Below, piece after piece: positions 46,569 through 57,170 of a stretch of 64,000 nt of DNA. Position numbers and translations under genes: made by a program. The notes under the pieces are model-generated. The model did no database searches, had not been told where the DNA came from, and was given only the letters and a program-made list of their open reading frames with translations. This DNA comes from Aphrophora alni (taxonomy: Eukaryota > Arthropoda > Insecta > Hemiptera > Aphrophoridae). Position 1 is the stretch's first letter. Every line of letters starts with the position of its first letter. Location: assembly GCA_963513935.1 (NCBI GenBank), contig OY740765.1, positions 120,781,362-120,845,361 of the forward strand, written 5' to 3'.

Positions 46569-46886
46569 TTAAAACACACTACTTGACACTTCAGGAAACT
46601 CATAAGATAATGACGAAATCGTAAAGTGTCTGTTCTCTCTCACTTTTCGATCAACTTTCTGCACCAAATCGTTAGTAATGACCAAAGGTCGCCCACTTCG
46701 TTCCTCATCATGCACATTCGTACGGCCATTTTTAAAAGCTCTCACCCGTTTCCGTACCATCCCATCGCTCAAAATGTTTTTTCCATACACTTCACTGATC
46801 TGACGATGAATTTCAGCCGTTTTCACACCTTTAGCACTAAGAAAACAAATTTCATAGTCGGCAGGATTCTCAATCGGAAGAGACAT
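46569..46886 (-). pseudogene. mariner-like transposase N-terminal fragment
   Basis: The 105-residue minus-strand frame starts MSLPIENPADYEICFLSAKG and continues VKTAEIHRQISEVYGKNIL, SDGMVRKRVRAFKNGRTNVH, DEERSGRPLVI and VDRKVRENRHFTISSL. This is the paired helix-turn-helix DNA-binding region with GRTNVHDEERSGRPS, a hallmark of mariner-family transposases. It stops after SSLSYEFPEVSSSVF. A small internal deletion is likely near residue 14, and the whole DD34D catalytic domain is missing. The sequence to about 47000 probably contains its 5' UTR. Confidence 0.88.
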
Positions 46887-47569
46887 TTCAAATACTCACA
46901 AACAAACATAAACACGGTCGAATGATTCTGTGGCTTGCCAACAAATGGGGGTATGTACCAAATGCTGACTGCACCAAGGGAATTTCAAAACGGTAAGTAC
47001 TTAAAAGACATGCCTTGCATAATACTGTATAACCTGGCCTAACTTAACCAATTCGTGGAGTTTTTTGTAGGGTAATAAAAAAAAATTAATATATAATATA
47101 TTTATCCACATGTTACACTGTAAACATACATATAAGTACATGAATATACAAATAAAAATATAATATAATCCTACTCTAAACAAAAGAAATTTTCCTTAAC
47201 TTAGGGATAGCTTATCATTTAGGCTATAGATTATTTACATAATCATAAATTTTATACATAACATTAAACATCCTAATTACCATAGACAGAGTAAACAGTA
47301 CAACAGTGAACAAATTTAGGGGTCTCCTAGGCAAACGCCAGTTTGAGACTTCCATCAAAAAGAACAAAAACAACATCCAAATGGAGAGCTCGGCAGGTGC
47401 CCTAACTTAACCACAAGAAACAAGCCAATATGTTATTTAAATATACAGAAAATCAACCTGCAAAGTGTTTCACAGTATATACTATTGTATTATTTCGAAA
47501 AGAGGTTCAATGTTATCAAATAAAAACAACCAGGACTTTATATTTCATAACATTACACTGTTTGACATA

Positions 47570-47880
47570 TTTTTAACAATTATTACTCCTAAAAATTACT
47601 CGAATAATACTCTTTTGCAGACCAATTAGTGGCTTGAGTAAAGTAAAATAAGTGCCTCCCCAACAACGAAGTCCATACCCTATACGTGAGGTCTGGACAA
47701 GAAATAAAATTTACGCAATATTAAAAACATTTCTCTCATTGTTTTTTTAACGAGCTCCTCCCATGAAAGCTTTGAATTAACTACAAGCCTAAAATATTTT
47801 ACCTCTTCAACCTGTTCAAGTTTTATACACCTACACTCAATTAAATTATTACAACTTAAAAGTCCAGGGTTTTTTTTCAG
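47570..47880 (-). pseudogene. LINE reverse transcriptase thumb fragment
   Basis: The minus strand reads CIKLEQVEEVKYFRLVVN, SKLSWEELVKKTMREMFLIL, RKFYFLSRP, then in another frame RIGYGLRCWGGTYFTLLKPL and IGLQKSIIRVIFRSNN. This is the region after the FADD motif of a Jockey-like LINE. Fragmentary with frameshifts; boundaries beyond about 47570 and 47880 are uncertain. Confidence 0.78.
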
Positions 47881-48210
47881 ACCAAACAGTAATAAAATGT
47901 AGATTAGATTAGGTAAACTTAGCCTTCTAATTGATAGCTATAAATCAATTGTGCTGATGAAGTCTAAAACGGTTTTTTCATACTTATTTGAATAATGGTG
48001 AAGTTCAAGGTTGTCAACTTTCATTTGTGGAATTTGTCAAAAACCTAATACACAATATTTAGCAATAATTTGTAAACCACGGAATATATATCTTACCGGA
48101 CAAAACCGATTTCTGAACAAACTAATTTGTTAATTTCATGAGCCTATTTGAATATATAACCTAACCTGCCCTAACTTAACCTATTCACGAAATATTTGAT
48201 AATATGTAGA

Positions 48211-48874
48211 GGTAATTATGCAATTGACCTTGCCCTGAAATTTAATTAAGAAAAGCATTGAAATCGTTTACTAACTACCTTATTTTGAAAAAAATAGATC
48301 ATATTACGTGTCGCAAGACCCTTTGAATTAGCAAAATGCAGTAGTAGAAAACAAGAAATATAAAAGTACGAAATCCAGATTTGATTAGTTAATTACGAAT
48401 CCAAATCCAGCTCTGGTGATGAATTTCTAAGTTAGTTATGACTATGTTATTCAAGTTACTGAATGTGTCATTACTCAATGTTTATTATTAAAACATATAT
48501 TTGTCATGGTAAAAAGTATTTGTTTTATTCGGTCTGGCTAGGTGATTATTTCTCATGACTCTTCATTGTACATCATAATATTAATCTGTAATGCGTTTGT
48601 ATCATAGTCACCTAGCTAGACCTAATAAACAAGTGATCATACATTCACTAACTTGACGAACGTTAAGTGCTAAATATTAACATATGTATTCATAACCTGA
48701 ACTGGAGTTCATACTTATTTTAATTTTATTTTCTACTAAAATAATGTATTTCGGTACTTCATGATTGTCTTGCAACACCTAATATGATCTCATTTCTTAA
48801 AAATAAGGTAGGTAGTAAACGATTTTGATAATTTTCTTAGCTAAATTTCAGGGCAAAGGCAATTGCATAATTGC
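48211..48874. mobile_element. Palindromic foldback element (~660 bp)
   Basis: The left end (GGTAATTATGCAATTGACCT, TGCCCTGAAATTTAATTAAG, ATCGTTTACTAACTACCTTA) and right end (AGGTAGGTAGTAAACGATTT, AATTTCAGGGCAAAGGCAAT, TGCATAATTGCC) are inverted copies. The inner boundaries also pair: GTCTGGCTAGGTGATTAT near 48532 with GTCACCTAGCTAGACC near 48608. Diverged further copies of its arms lie at 49025-49290, 50320-50450 and 51080-51372. No gene. Confidence 0.7.
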
Positions 48875-49478
48875 CTATGTATATTAGATTAGTCTTAAAT
48901 TTCACCTTCTAAACATGTTTCCCTAACATATAGGATATAAACTAGAAGAGAAAGATTCGATTTCAAAAGAAATAATAGTTTTAATATTGAAAACATTGGT
49001 CAAGCTCTCCTAAACAATTATCCTCAGTTTTTGGTAAATATCGGTTTTATATCGGTCTCAGATTTCGCTATGAAAAATTATGAAATTGTTACTATTCATC
49101 TTATATGCAAACAATCAGATCATATTTTATTTCGGAAGACACTTTTCAAATCACAAAATACATTAGTTTAGTAGAAAATAAAAAATATAAAAGTATGAAT
49201 TTCAGCTAAGGTTGCAAATGGCTACGTTAATATTTATGACTATGTTCATCAAGTTAGTGAATGTGTGATTTCTTATTTTATTGGGTCTGGCTAAGTGACT
49301 ATAAATAGGTAGGCTAATTGTTTACATTGATTGCTACCAATATTTTTGGAATTTTTTTTTTAATCATGTTCTACATACCTTATTTCTTAATCATAAAGTA
49401 AGTTTTCAACACAGAGCTAACTTTTATACATCCTTAGATATGGTTTTAGGTTTTACACTTAGATATGCTCTTACTCTC

Positions 49479-49596
49479 ACCAACGGCCATACCATGTTGA
49501 ATATACCGGTTCTCGTCCGATCACTGAAGTCAAGCAACATTGGGCATGGTTAGTACTTGGATGGGTGACCGCTTGGAAACATCACGTGCTGTTGGC
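49479..49596 (+). rRNA. 5S rRNA-like sequence, full length, probably a pseudogene
   Basis: 118 bases with the full 5S order: CCAACGGCCATACCATGTTG, AATATACCGGTTCTCGTCCG, ATCACTGAAGTCAAGCAACA, TTGGGCATGGTTAGTACTTG, GATGGGTGACCGCTTGGAAA, CATCACGTGCTGTTGGC. The internal promoter boxes are largely kept. Compared with the insect 5S I remember, differences are mostly C to T or G to A at CpG sites (ACCAYGTTG, CRTYGGGCRTGG, CAYCRCGTG), the decay of an unselected methylated copy. The first base is A rather than G. It is single and embedded in a foldback element, not an rDNA array, so I read it as a captured pseudogene. Confidence 0.85.
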
Positions 49597-50040
49597 ACAA
49601 TTTCTTTTTGTTTTATTCAAAATTTCAGTTGGGGTTAGATAACGATTTGATTATATACTATCATTATCATGCAAATACATGTCTGGCCAGGTGGGCGTAG
49701 GAGGGGAAATGGCAGGTTGGGGAGAAAGCTTCCCTTTTCCTGGAGTCGGAGGAGAGGTGAATGCGCAAACTTTCTCTTTACCACTGCACATCCCCAAGAC
49801 AGTTTTATCACTCGCCTCACGGCCTGTATATAGGCTATATATATTAGCTAACTAGACAAACCTGCTATTAGTAATAGTAATGATGTAATGCGCATGAGTC
49901 AAACCCATGCGCTATTCCAATTCCTATTAATGTGAAGCATTACCATTATGCCCTAACCTATAAATTCGTTGATTTCGTAGTTTTTAAATTAAGATTTTTC
50001 AGTGAAAAAGTTAGTTCCACGTTGAAAGCTTATTTTAATA
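49597..50040 (+). repeat. Right half of copy A, shared with 52490-52640
   Basis: After the 5S-like part come CTGGCCAGGTGGGCG, then GTAATGCGCATGAGTCAAAC, CCATGCGCTATTCCAATT and CCCTAACCTATAAATTC. Equivalent sequence near 52480-52625 reads CACCTGGCCACACC, GTAATGCCCATGCATCAAAT, CATACGCTATTCTTATT and GTAACCTATAAACC. This links the partial element ending at 52749 to the same family. Confidence 0.55.
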
Positions 50041-50473
50041 TTAATAAAATAACATATATAGAACCAGATTCATAAAAAATCACCAAACATACCAGTAGCA
50101 AACAATGTAAACAATTACAATATATTGTTATTGTTTCCAATGGCTCATCCTGGCTCACGCCATTCTTGATCGAGCTTCACAGTAAAGTCCAGGCAGGTCT
50201 CTTCTATCCTGCTTCTTACAATTACGATATATAATTATAATGCATGCTATCATGAAGAATCATGAGAAATAGGTTTGGGCAGGTATACACATAGGTAAAA
50301 TATATTCATTGTACATTATTATCGGATTTTATTATTAAAAATTATGATATCGTTAACTATTTATTTAGGCCCTACCTTGTATTCAAATAATCAGATCATA
50401 TTATTTGTCAGAAGACACATTTCAACTCCCAAAATGCATTTCTTCTTATACTATAATGAACAATGAATATTTA

Positions 50474-50476
<3 letters not shown>

Positions 50477-50553
<77 letters not shown>
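50477..50553. repeat. (TA)n microsatellite
   Basis: A TA run of over 70 bp with a single TT interruption, located between copy A and copy B. Confidence 0.9.
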
Positions 50554-50555
<2 letters not shown>

Positions 50556-50604
50556 CACCAAATAAAACAATTTTTTTTTTTTACATGACAAAAATATGTT
50601 TTAG

Positions 50605-51066
50605 GTTTACAAAGAAAGTTACTGCTTTTTGCGATTTTTTTTTAACATGTTCTACATACCTAAAAAAATGTTCCTAATCATAAAATAAGTTTTTAACACG
50701 GAGCTAATTTTTTCACCGAAAAATCACAATTTCTAAACTACAGAATTTATACATCACCGAAGTCAAGCAACATCGAGCACGGTTAGTACTTAGATGGTTG
50801 ACCGCTTGGGAAATGCGCACAATTTCTTCTTTTTTTTACAAATTAACGCGAAGGTCAGGTAAGGTGGCTTGGAAGGTAAAAATTCACATACATACCTATT
50901 TCTCATAATTCACTTAATGGAACTTAACCAAGAAAAGTTGAAATTATGTTGTTTTATTCCGTGACAAAGTTAACTCCCAGTTGAAAACTTATTTTATTAT
51001 TAAGAACTAAGCTATGTCATGTTAAAAAAAAAAAAACACAAAAATGCAGTAACTTTCTTTGTAAAC
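50605..51066. mobile_element. 5S-bearing foldback element, copy B
   Basis: 462 bp. Ends GTTTACAAAGAAAGTTACTG and its inverse (CAGTAACTTTCTTTGTAAAC). Inner arms share TTCTACATACC, TAAGTTTTTAACACGGAGCT and the inverse AGTTAACTCCCAGTTGAAAA. The centre has a truncated 5S-like sequence (50753-50813), again followed by GCACAATTTCTTCTTTT as in copy A. The ends match each other better than they match copy A, so A and B belong to different subfamilies. Confidence 0.65.
50753..50813 (+). rRNA. 5S rRNA-like fragment, 5'-truncated pseudogene
   Basis: About 60 bases: ATCACCGAAGTCAAGCAACA, TCGAGCACGGTTAGTACTTA, GATGGTTGACCGCTTGGGAA. This covers the middle of 5S rRNA, including both internal promoter blocks; the first ~40 and last ~18 bases are absent. 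It sits at the same place in copy B as the full-length relative in copy A. Confidence 0.8.
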
Positions 51067-51970
51067 AATTACCTGTTTCAATAATAAACATTGAGGATGA
51101 TACATTCACTAACTTGACGAGGCATAAGTAAACAGAACTGAATTTTCATTCCCAGTAAACCAGACCTGGATTTAACCTAACAACAGTTCGATTCCCTTGG
51201 TTAAACTTGTTATTTGACAGTGAATAAATGCATTTTGTGACTTTAACAAGTGTCTTCCTAAATAAATTATGACCTAATTGTTTGAATATAAGGTAAAATA
51301 GTTGACGATTTCATAATTTTTCATAGCAAAATCCGAGACCGATGGACAACCTATATTTACCAGGTTTTTTTTTTTTAAGTTATTAAAAGACGGCGAAATC
51401 CTTAACCTATATTATGTAACCAGCTATTTTTGTAAAAAAATATTAATAATATATAATGTTATTTTCATGTCGGCAAATCAGCTTAATTACTTACAGCTTG
51501 TGGGCAAAATTTATGAACAATCCTTCCAATCATGTTTTAAAATTAATAAAATCTACTAACAAATAATATAATGAATCAACTCTACAAGACAAGCTACCTC
51601 TTCTAGATTTTAGAGATCGAGCTTTGGCTAAACGCTAAACAAACTCACAGAGTAGCAAACTTTCCTCAGAAAAAATATATATTATATTGAATCATATGAA
51701 ACGAATCTATGATAATACCACAGATAATGTAACGGGCTACCACATACAACAAATTTGTTAAAACACGACTAGTGTTGATGTAATGTTGCAACTGGCAACA
51801 TCGCATCACTGTTAATTCATCGTAGAAGCATATACATAATAATATATATACTACACATTTTGTAAATAAAACAAATAACCGTTTGAAATAAAAATTGTTA
51901 TTAAAACACTTTATTATTAGCTCTAAATATATTATTAAATTATTTATTTATTTCTACATCCTCTAACATA

Positions 51971-51974
<4 letters not shown>

Positions 51975-52062
<88 letters not shown>
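51975..52062. repeat. (TA)n microsatellite, ~88 bp
   Basis: The longest pure TA run in the window. The open frame through it is an artefact. Confidence 0.92.
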
Positions 52063-52067
<5 letters not shown>

Positions 52068-52393
52068 ATATTCCACCTGTTGTTTTTCAAAGGCTGTTTT
52101 TATTTTATGAGGCCTCTTCCAATTTGTATGTATATTTTTATACCATTAAATTCTTGAACATCCTTAACAGTTAAAGCTGGTTGTGCTAATATTTATTAGC
52201 AAATAAAATTAGCAGCTGTAATTGTATTTGCTTACTTTTGTATTGTTATGATAAATAAGCAGTAGGCTAAACTAAACAAAGAAATTTTTTTTTCTTATAT
52301 AAAGTAGAGTGAAGTTAAACTATGAGCTTTTAAGAAAGCCAAAAGACTCGTATTTAAGTTTCTTTCAGTTTATTTGTGTTATATATATACACA

Positions 52394-52396
<3 letters not shown>

Positions 52397-52476
<80 letters not shown>
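52397..52476. repeat. (TA)n(GA)n compound microsatellite
   Basis: A TA run of about 30 bp followed directly by a GA run of about 48 bp, just left of a partial foldback element. Confidence 0.92.
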
Positions 52477-52479
<3 letters not shown>

Positions 52480-52749
52480 CCTGGCCACACCTGTTGTACC
52501 ATATAAATAGCGATCTAGCGTAGTCATTGTGTAATGCCCATGCATCAAATCATACGCTATTCTTATTGCTAATATGTCTATTGTATTGCCATTATGTGTA
52601 ACCTATAAACCCCTTGATTGTAAATTGTAATTTTTCTGTGGAAAAAAGTGACCTCCGCAATGAAAAAATTATTTATTGTTAAGAAATAAAGTAGTATGTA
52701 GTAGACGATAAAAAAAATCCCGATAATTAGCAGTTACCTTTATGTAAAC
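52477..52749. mobile_element. Right-end fragment of the 5S-associated foldback family (copy C1)
   Basis: Ends ACCTTTATGTAAAC at 52749. It carries the family right-arm order TTTTTCTGTGGAAAAAAGTG, ACCTCCGCAATGAAAAAATT and TAGTATGTAGTAGACG, plus the CACCTGGCCA and CATGCATCAAATCATACGCT segments seen in copy A. The left half, including any 5S-like part, is missing or replaced by the microsatellite. Confidence 0.55.
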
Positions 52750-53109
52750 AAATATCTACCAATTATATATCAAGGATTAGAAAGGCTCAGCAGAAAGTCC
52801 CCCACATTTAAATCAATTTCGTTTTAATACTACCTACCTTGATTTATACATTTCCCTGTCATACAACATGGAAACATCTACCTCCACTCAAAAACTTTGT
52901 TAGCCCAACCTCATATCGATATCGTAAAACATAAACAACAAAATCATGTCAAAAAATAGTTCTCCCCCTCCCAAAATCCCCAAATTCCCATATGTCCCAT
53001 AAATTGGAATGTGTTATAGTACAACAAAACTAAATTAACTTGGAGTCTTGGAGCAAGTCTCGCGCAGGCTGGGGAAATGAGGGGTATGTAGTGGGAGTAA
53101 ATAGGCTGT

Positions 53110-53170
53110 TAGAGTGTTAGTCGATACTCTCGATACTGTCGAATGTCGATAGTCGATAGCTCGATACGTC
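53110..53170. repeat. Clustered TCGATA palindromes
   Basis: AGTCGATACTCTCGATACTG then TCGAATGTCGATAGTCGATA and GCTCGATACG: several direct and inverted TCGATA units in 60 bp. This pattern is common at ends of hAT-type non-autonomous elements in insects; no partner end was found. Confidence 0.4.
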
Positions 53171-53366
53171 ACTGGGTGAAGGAGAATTTGTCTTCCTAAA
53201 CCTAATACAGTATTGATAATTACATTTTATCTGAAATTTAACAAAACAAATCACATACCTGCAATGATCCTAAGAATGCCAATACATTAAAGCCAATCAA
53301 AACTATAACACTTTCATTTCTTTCACTCCTACAGCTCAATTCCACTCATACAGTCAGGGGTTATTT

Positions 53367-53560
53367 GTTTACATAAAGGTGATTGCTAATTTTCATTTTT
53401 TTAAATCATTTACTACATACCTTACTTCTTAAGAATAAATACCTGTAATATTTTCAATGCGGAGGTCACTTTATTTCACTGAAAATTCATAATTTTAAAA
53501 CTATCAAATCAAGTTATAGGTTAGACATAATCAAATATTCACATTCATGTCTCATATCGA
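53367..53560. mobile_element. Left-end fragment of the same foldback family (copy C2)
   Basis: Starts GTTTACATAAAGGTGATTGC, the inverse of the 52749 end (GTTTACATAAAGGTAACTGC). It continues ACTACATACCTTACTTCTTA, TTTTCAATGCGGAGGTCACT, TTCACTGAAAATTCATAATT and TCAAGTTATAGGTTAG. It is probably the other end of the C1 copy in a rearranged configuration, or a second copy. Confidence 0.5.
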
Positions 53561-53701
53561 TGGCCTAATCTGCAAAGGTTGTACAGTAACTCCAAAATGT
53601 GTTACTTTACTAGAGAGCTTTAAAATTGTTTTTTTTGTAACTATTTTCAAACTAATGAACAAATTTACCAAATTTAGTTAGTTTTATATATTTTTATCCT
53701 A

Positions 53702-54918
53702 TTATGTTGTTAACCCTAGAAAGTTAACCCTTACTGGTAGAATGTGCCACTCATCCATGAAACGAAGTTTGTACTGTATTTCATGTGAAATAAACTTCAG
53801 TGCACGGTGATCGGTCACACATGGGTGTCCAGTCTTTTTCCTTGGGCGAATGGATTTGAAATGCTTCAGATCTTCGTACATGTGGAAAAATATATGGTCC
53901 AATTATTTAACAAAGCAAGGCGATTGTTTCTTGCGAGCGTTTTGGATAGCGTTGACATAATCGGTAGGACAATTAAAATTTTCGTTTCTAACTTGCCTTT
54001 CAATTTGAGCGTGGACCGAGTCGGCTTCCATTTGGATATGGCCCTTTTCTAATAATTTTGCTCAATTAATTGTTATGTTTAGACAGATTAAATAGTGCAT
54101 TTGCCAGAAGTGCATTTCTATTTTGATAGCAACAGCCATCACTGTACAAAATTGTTGAACTGTTAGGCGTTGGGCATTGATTAATTACAACATCACAGAC
54201 GCAGGAAGCAAACTCATTTGCACTTATGCCCCCTTCAGTCTCATGCCAAACATAACAAGTGACTTTTTTAGTTTTAAGATTAAAAAAGGTGAAATTGTGA
54301 ACTGTCAATTTTGTCTTATAATAAAGAAAAGAAAAATTTAAGGCATTGGAGAATATTTTGAAGGTCCATTGTAAACACTTTATTATCTTCGGTGTCCTTG
54401 TCTTTATTCTTTTCCTGCCTAGCTTCATTATTTTTCTGTATGAGGACATTGTAGAAGTCTTCAGCCACATTCCCTCTTCGGTAACCGACACACACTTCAC
54501 ACTCGTCCTTTTTCGGTCTGAATAAACTTAAATTTTTGTCAGAAAAAGTTGCGATGGACAGAGGCTTTAAATTTTTTTCGTTAGACCACCTTACAGTATT
54601 CTTCATACAGATCATGTTTCGATATCCAGTTAGGTTCTAGGTAAAGTTTATTTGTTGATAATCTACAATAGTGTGATTCCATTTTTGGTCAAGAATCAAA
54701 AAACTTTCCAGTTCTTCTCTTGGTTCTTCAAAAAGTTTTTTTGTAGATTCAGAAATCTTTTTGTACTTTTCATGGCTGCTGGAACTACAGTTCTTCTCAT
54801 TTTCTGTAGAGTGGTCGTTGTTTGAGTGCAACTCTTGGTTATTTTTACCATCTAACTCCACATTTTTATTGACTCCTTTTTTTGTTGTTTGTCCAATTGC
54901 GAATAGCTTTGTCACCAA
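53702..54918 (-). pseudogene. Degenerate DUF7869-type protein gene (second copy)
   Basis: From high to low coordinate on the minus strand: an acidic/basic N-terminal piece (54637-54918), then LSLFRPKKDECEVCVGYRRG and NVAEDFYNVLIQKN (near 54440-54540), FTMDLQ (near 54370) where the first core Asp sits, YYKTKLTVHNFTFFNLKT, WHETEGGISANEFASCV, ILYSDGCCYQNRNALLANAL with the second Asp, then in another frame KGHIQMEADSVHAQIERQ (near 53985-54040) with Glu/Asp/His, and IRPRKKTGHPCVTDHRALKF at the C-terminus. Same order as 4771-7966 but a clearly divergent subfamily. Frameshifts and stops, and no recognised terminal repeats. Independent evidence that the family is mobile and multicopy. Confidence 0.85.
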
Positions 54919-57170
54919 TGGATAGAATATTAAAGAAGATTGTTTTGCAGACCCTGACTTTTCCTTGATTTTTTCAAGAAAGTATAGGAACGATTACCTC
55001 CTCCTGCTAGAGTCATTATCCTTGCGATTTCTAGCTCTTGCCGTGGGTCGCACAACGATAAACAAATCTACATACAGTCTTTTTTCACTCTACGATAACT
55101 CCCAAAATTTGCAAAATATTTTATTTCTATCTTCTTTTGTGATAGCATTGCATATATACTTTGATTTACATGGGTTTGACTTGCAAGGACATATTTCCTT
55201 AATTTGTCTTGTTCAAAACTTACAAACTAAGTCTTAAGCTATCTACAAATACTAAACATATATTTGCCTGAACTCTGTTTGATGATTCTTGAACTACATA
55301 CTATCCAATATATTGAAATGACTTTTTGCAAGAATACACATTAATGGCGTTTGGACCAATGTTGTACTTGGTATGAATCTAAGTCAAAATCATGCAAAAG
55401 GTTAATTTATAAACACATTTGACTCTTGTGAGCCCATTTTTATGACATTATTGAGCAGAATGTATACTCACAGTAGAATTTGATTTTGCAGCCTATTTTT
55501 GAAACAATTCTTTGACAAAAAAAGTAACACATCGAATGCTTTATTTTTTATTTCTCAAAAATCTAATTAATAGAATTTTATTGTAGGGCTATAATTGACC
55601 AATTGTGCAGGTTCATTTTAAAAATCGTTTATCATTTTTAAAAATGGAATAAGATTATTTTCATTTTGGTGCTCATTTATTGGTACTACATTATATATTT
55701 TTGAATCGACTTCACATACAAAATTCATGTGATGTTAGAAAATATAGTCTTCTAGGAGCCTTGAATTTTCAAAATGTATTTAATTTATAGATTGTAAATA
55801 GTTAATCCCCATTTCCATTTAAATTATGACGATAGGAATTTGTTTCATGTTACTTATTAGTCAAGGATAAAAATGTAATTAAAAATCTTGTTTCTGTAAA
55901 TATAGATTTAAAAAATGAATATTTATAACATAATTAAAATTTGTGTATAAAAACATAAACTTCTTACTTGATTAATCCTAAATGAAAATTACATGCTCTT
56001 ATTTCAATTTAATCCCAAGCAGAAAATACCAATTCCCGCCTGAAAGTAAATTTCACACTCCCATCTCTGTTAAATCCTGAGAAAAAAAAATCTACTGCCA
56101 ACCAGTAGAAAAGCCATAGTCCTGCCTGGTCTCAAGTATGAAAATAGATTTAGTCCTGTTCCCAATCCTGTCCCAAGATGAAAAACCAGATTCCGTACAC
56201 CCTTACTTGGATTGATTAAAAAATGTTTTAAACCGTTTAAGTATTCTATGAAGCACATGCCATGATTTTAAAAGCACTTTCTTTAAAGTATATTTTTAAA
56301 GAAAAAAAAGTTAATAATGATTGGAAGTAGTTATAGCAGAAACAAACAAAAATTATTCTAATTTATTATTTTATTAAAATTGTCATTATCTGTTGCTCTT
56401 TTAACAGTCACTATCTGTTAACAATTAGGTTGTTAAAACCATCAAATGATAGAAAAATATCCAATAATTCTTCCTGTCTATGCTTTTCCTTTACCCTTAA
56501 ATGATAGTATTTTGCCAGGTAACATGCTATTTCTATATTTTATGTTACTGTTGAACACTGGTAGTTAGTGACTGGGAAAACCTCGAAATGTCAGGAATAA
56601 CTGAAGTTTAACATTTATATAGTTAAGAAGTAATGATTTTGAAAACAGATACTAATACCAATTATTTATAAAGGAACAAATAAACATTAGAGATAGACTA
56701 ACACTCGATTATTTCTATGATAAAGAAAAAACTATGTCAGTAAATGAATAACAGTTTGGTGAGAGATGGGGGGGGGGAGGGGCTGTGATGCACTTGTCAT
56801 GTTATGATTTTAAAACCTTCCTCTAGTGTGTCATTTCTTTTTAAAAAATTGCTAGTTTTAGTAATAACCTCTTTACCTGCCTATTTGCCTCACTAGCTGG
56901 ACGTTGAAAATCTGTATAGCTGACATTATTTACACGGAACAAAGCTTATCTAACTCAGAAAAATTTAATGGCTTAGATGCAAAAACTAAACCATTTCAAA
57001 CCTGGAGGGATAATCTTAAAAATATATATATATATATTTATTTATTTGTAGTTTATAATTATAAAATATTGAAACTAATATCTAAAGACATAAGTTGGAA
57101 AATATTATAAATTCAATATAAATTTTTTTTTAAATACTTAAATTAATTTTATGTTTGAGACCTAACATAG
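54919..57170. other. AT-rich sequence, no gene recognised
   Basis: 2.2 kb read in all frames without a recognisable product. Contains a G-rich run (GATGGGGGGGGGAGGGG near 56765) and a short TA run near 57020. Confidence 0.3.

Larger units (their letters stand above)
49320..50112. mobile_element. 5S-bearing foldback element, copy A
   Basis: Ends GTTTACATTG and CAATGTAAAC. The long diverged inverted ends share, in order, ATTGCTAC or TTTGCTAC, TTCTACATACCTTATTTCTT, AGTTTTCAACRYRGARCTAAC and TTCACTGAAAAATC. AATT directly flanks both ends. Inside the left half is a 5S rRNA-like sequence (49479-49596) followed by GCACAATTTCTTTTTG. It lies in the centre of the foldback copy 49025-51372. Confidence 0.65.
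49025..51372. mobile_element. Second copy of the foldback family, split by nested insertions
   Basis: Left arm 49025-49290 (ATCGGTCTCAGATTTCGCTA, TGAAAAATTATGAAATTG, then GGGTCTGGCTAAGTGACTAT) and right arm about 51080-51372 (GATGATACATTCACTAACTT, ATTTCATAATTTTTCATAGC, CGAGACCGATGG) are inverted partners. What should be a short centre instead holds the 5S-bearing elements at 49320-50112 and 50605-51066, plus another arm fragment (50320-50450) and a long (TA)n tract. Confidence 0.6.
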
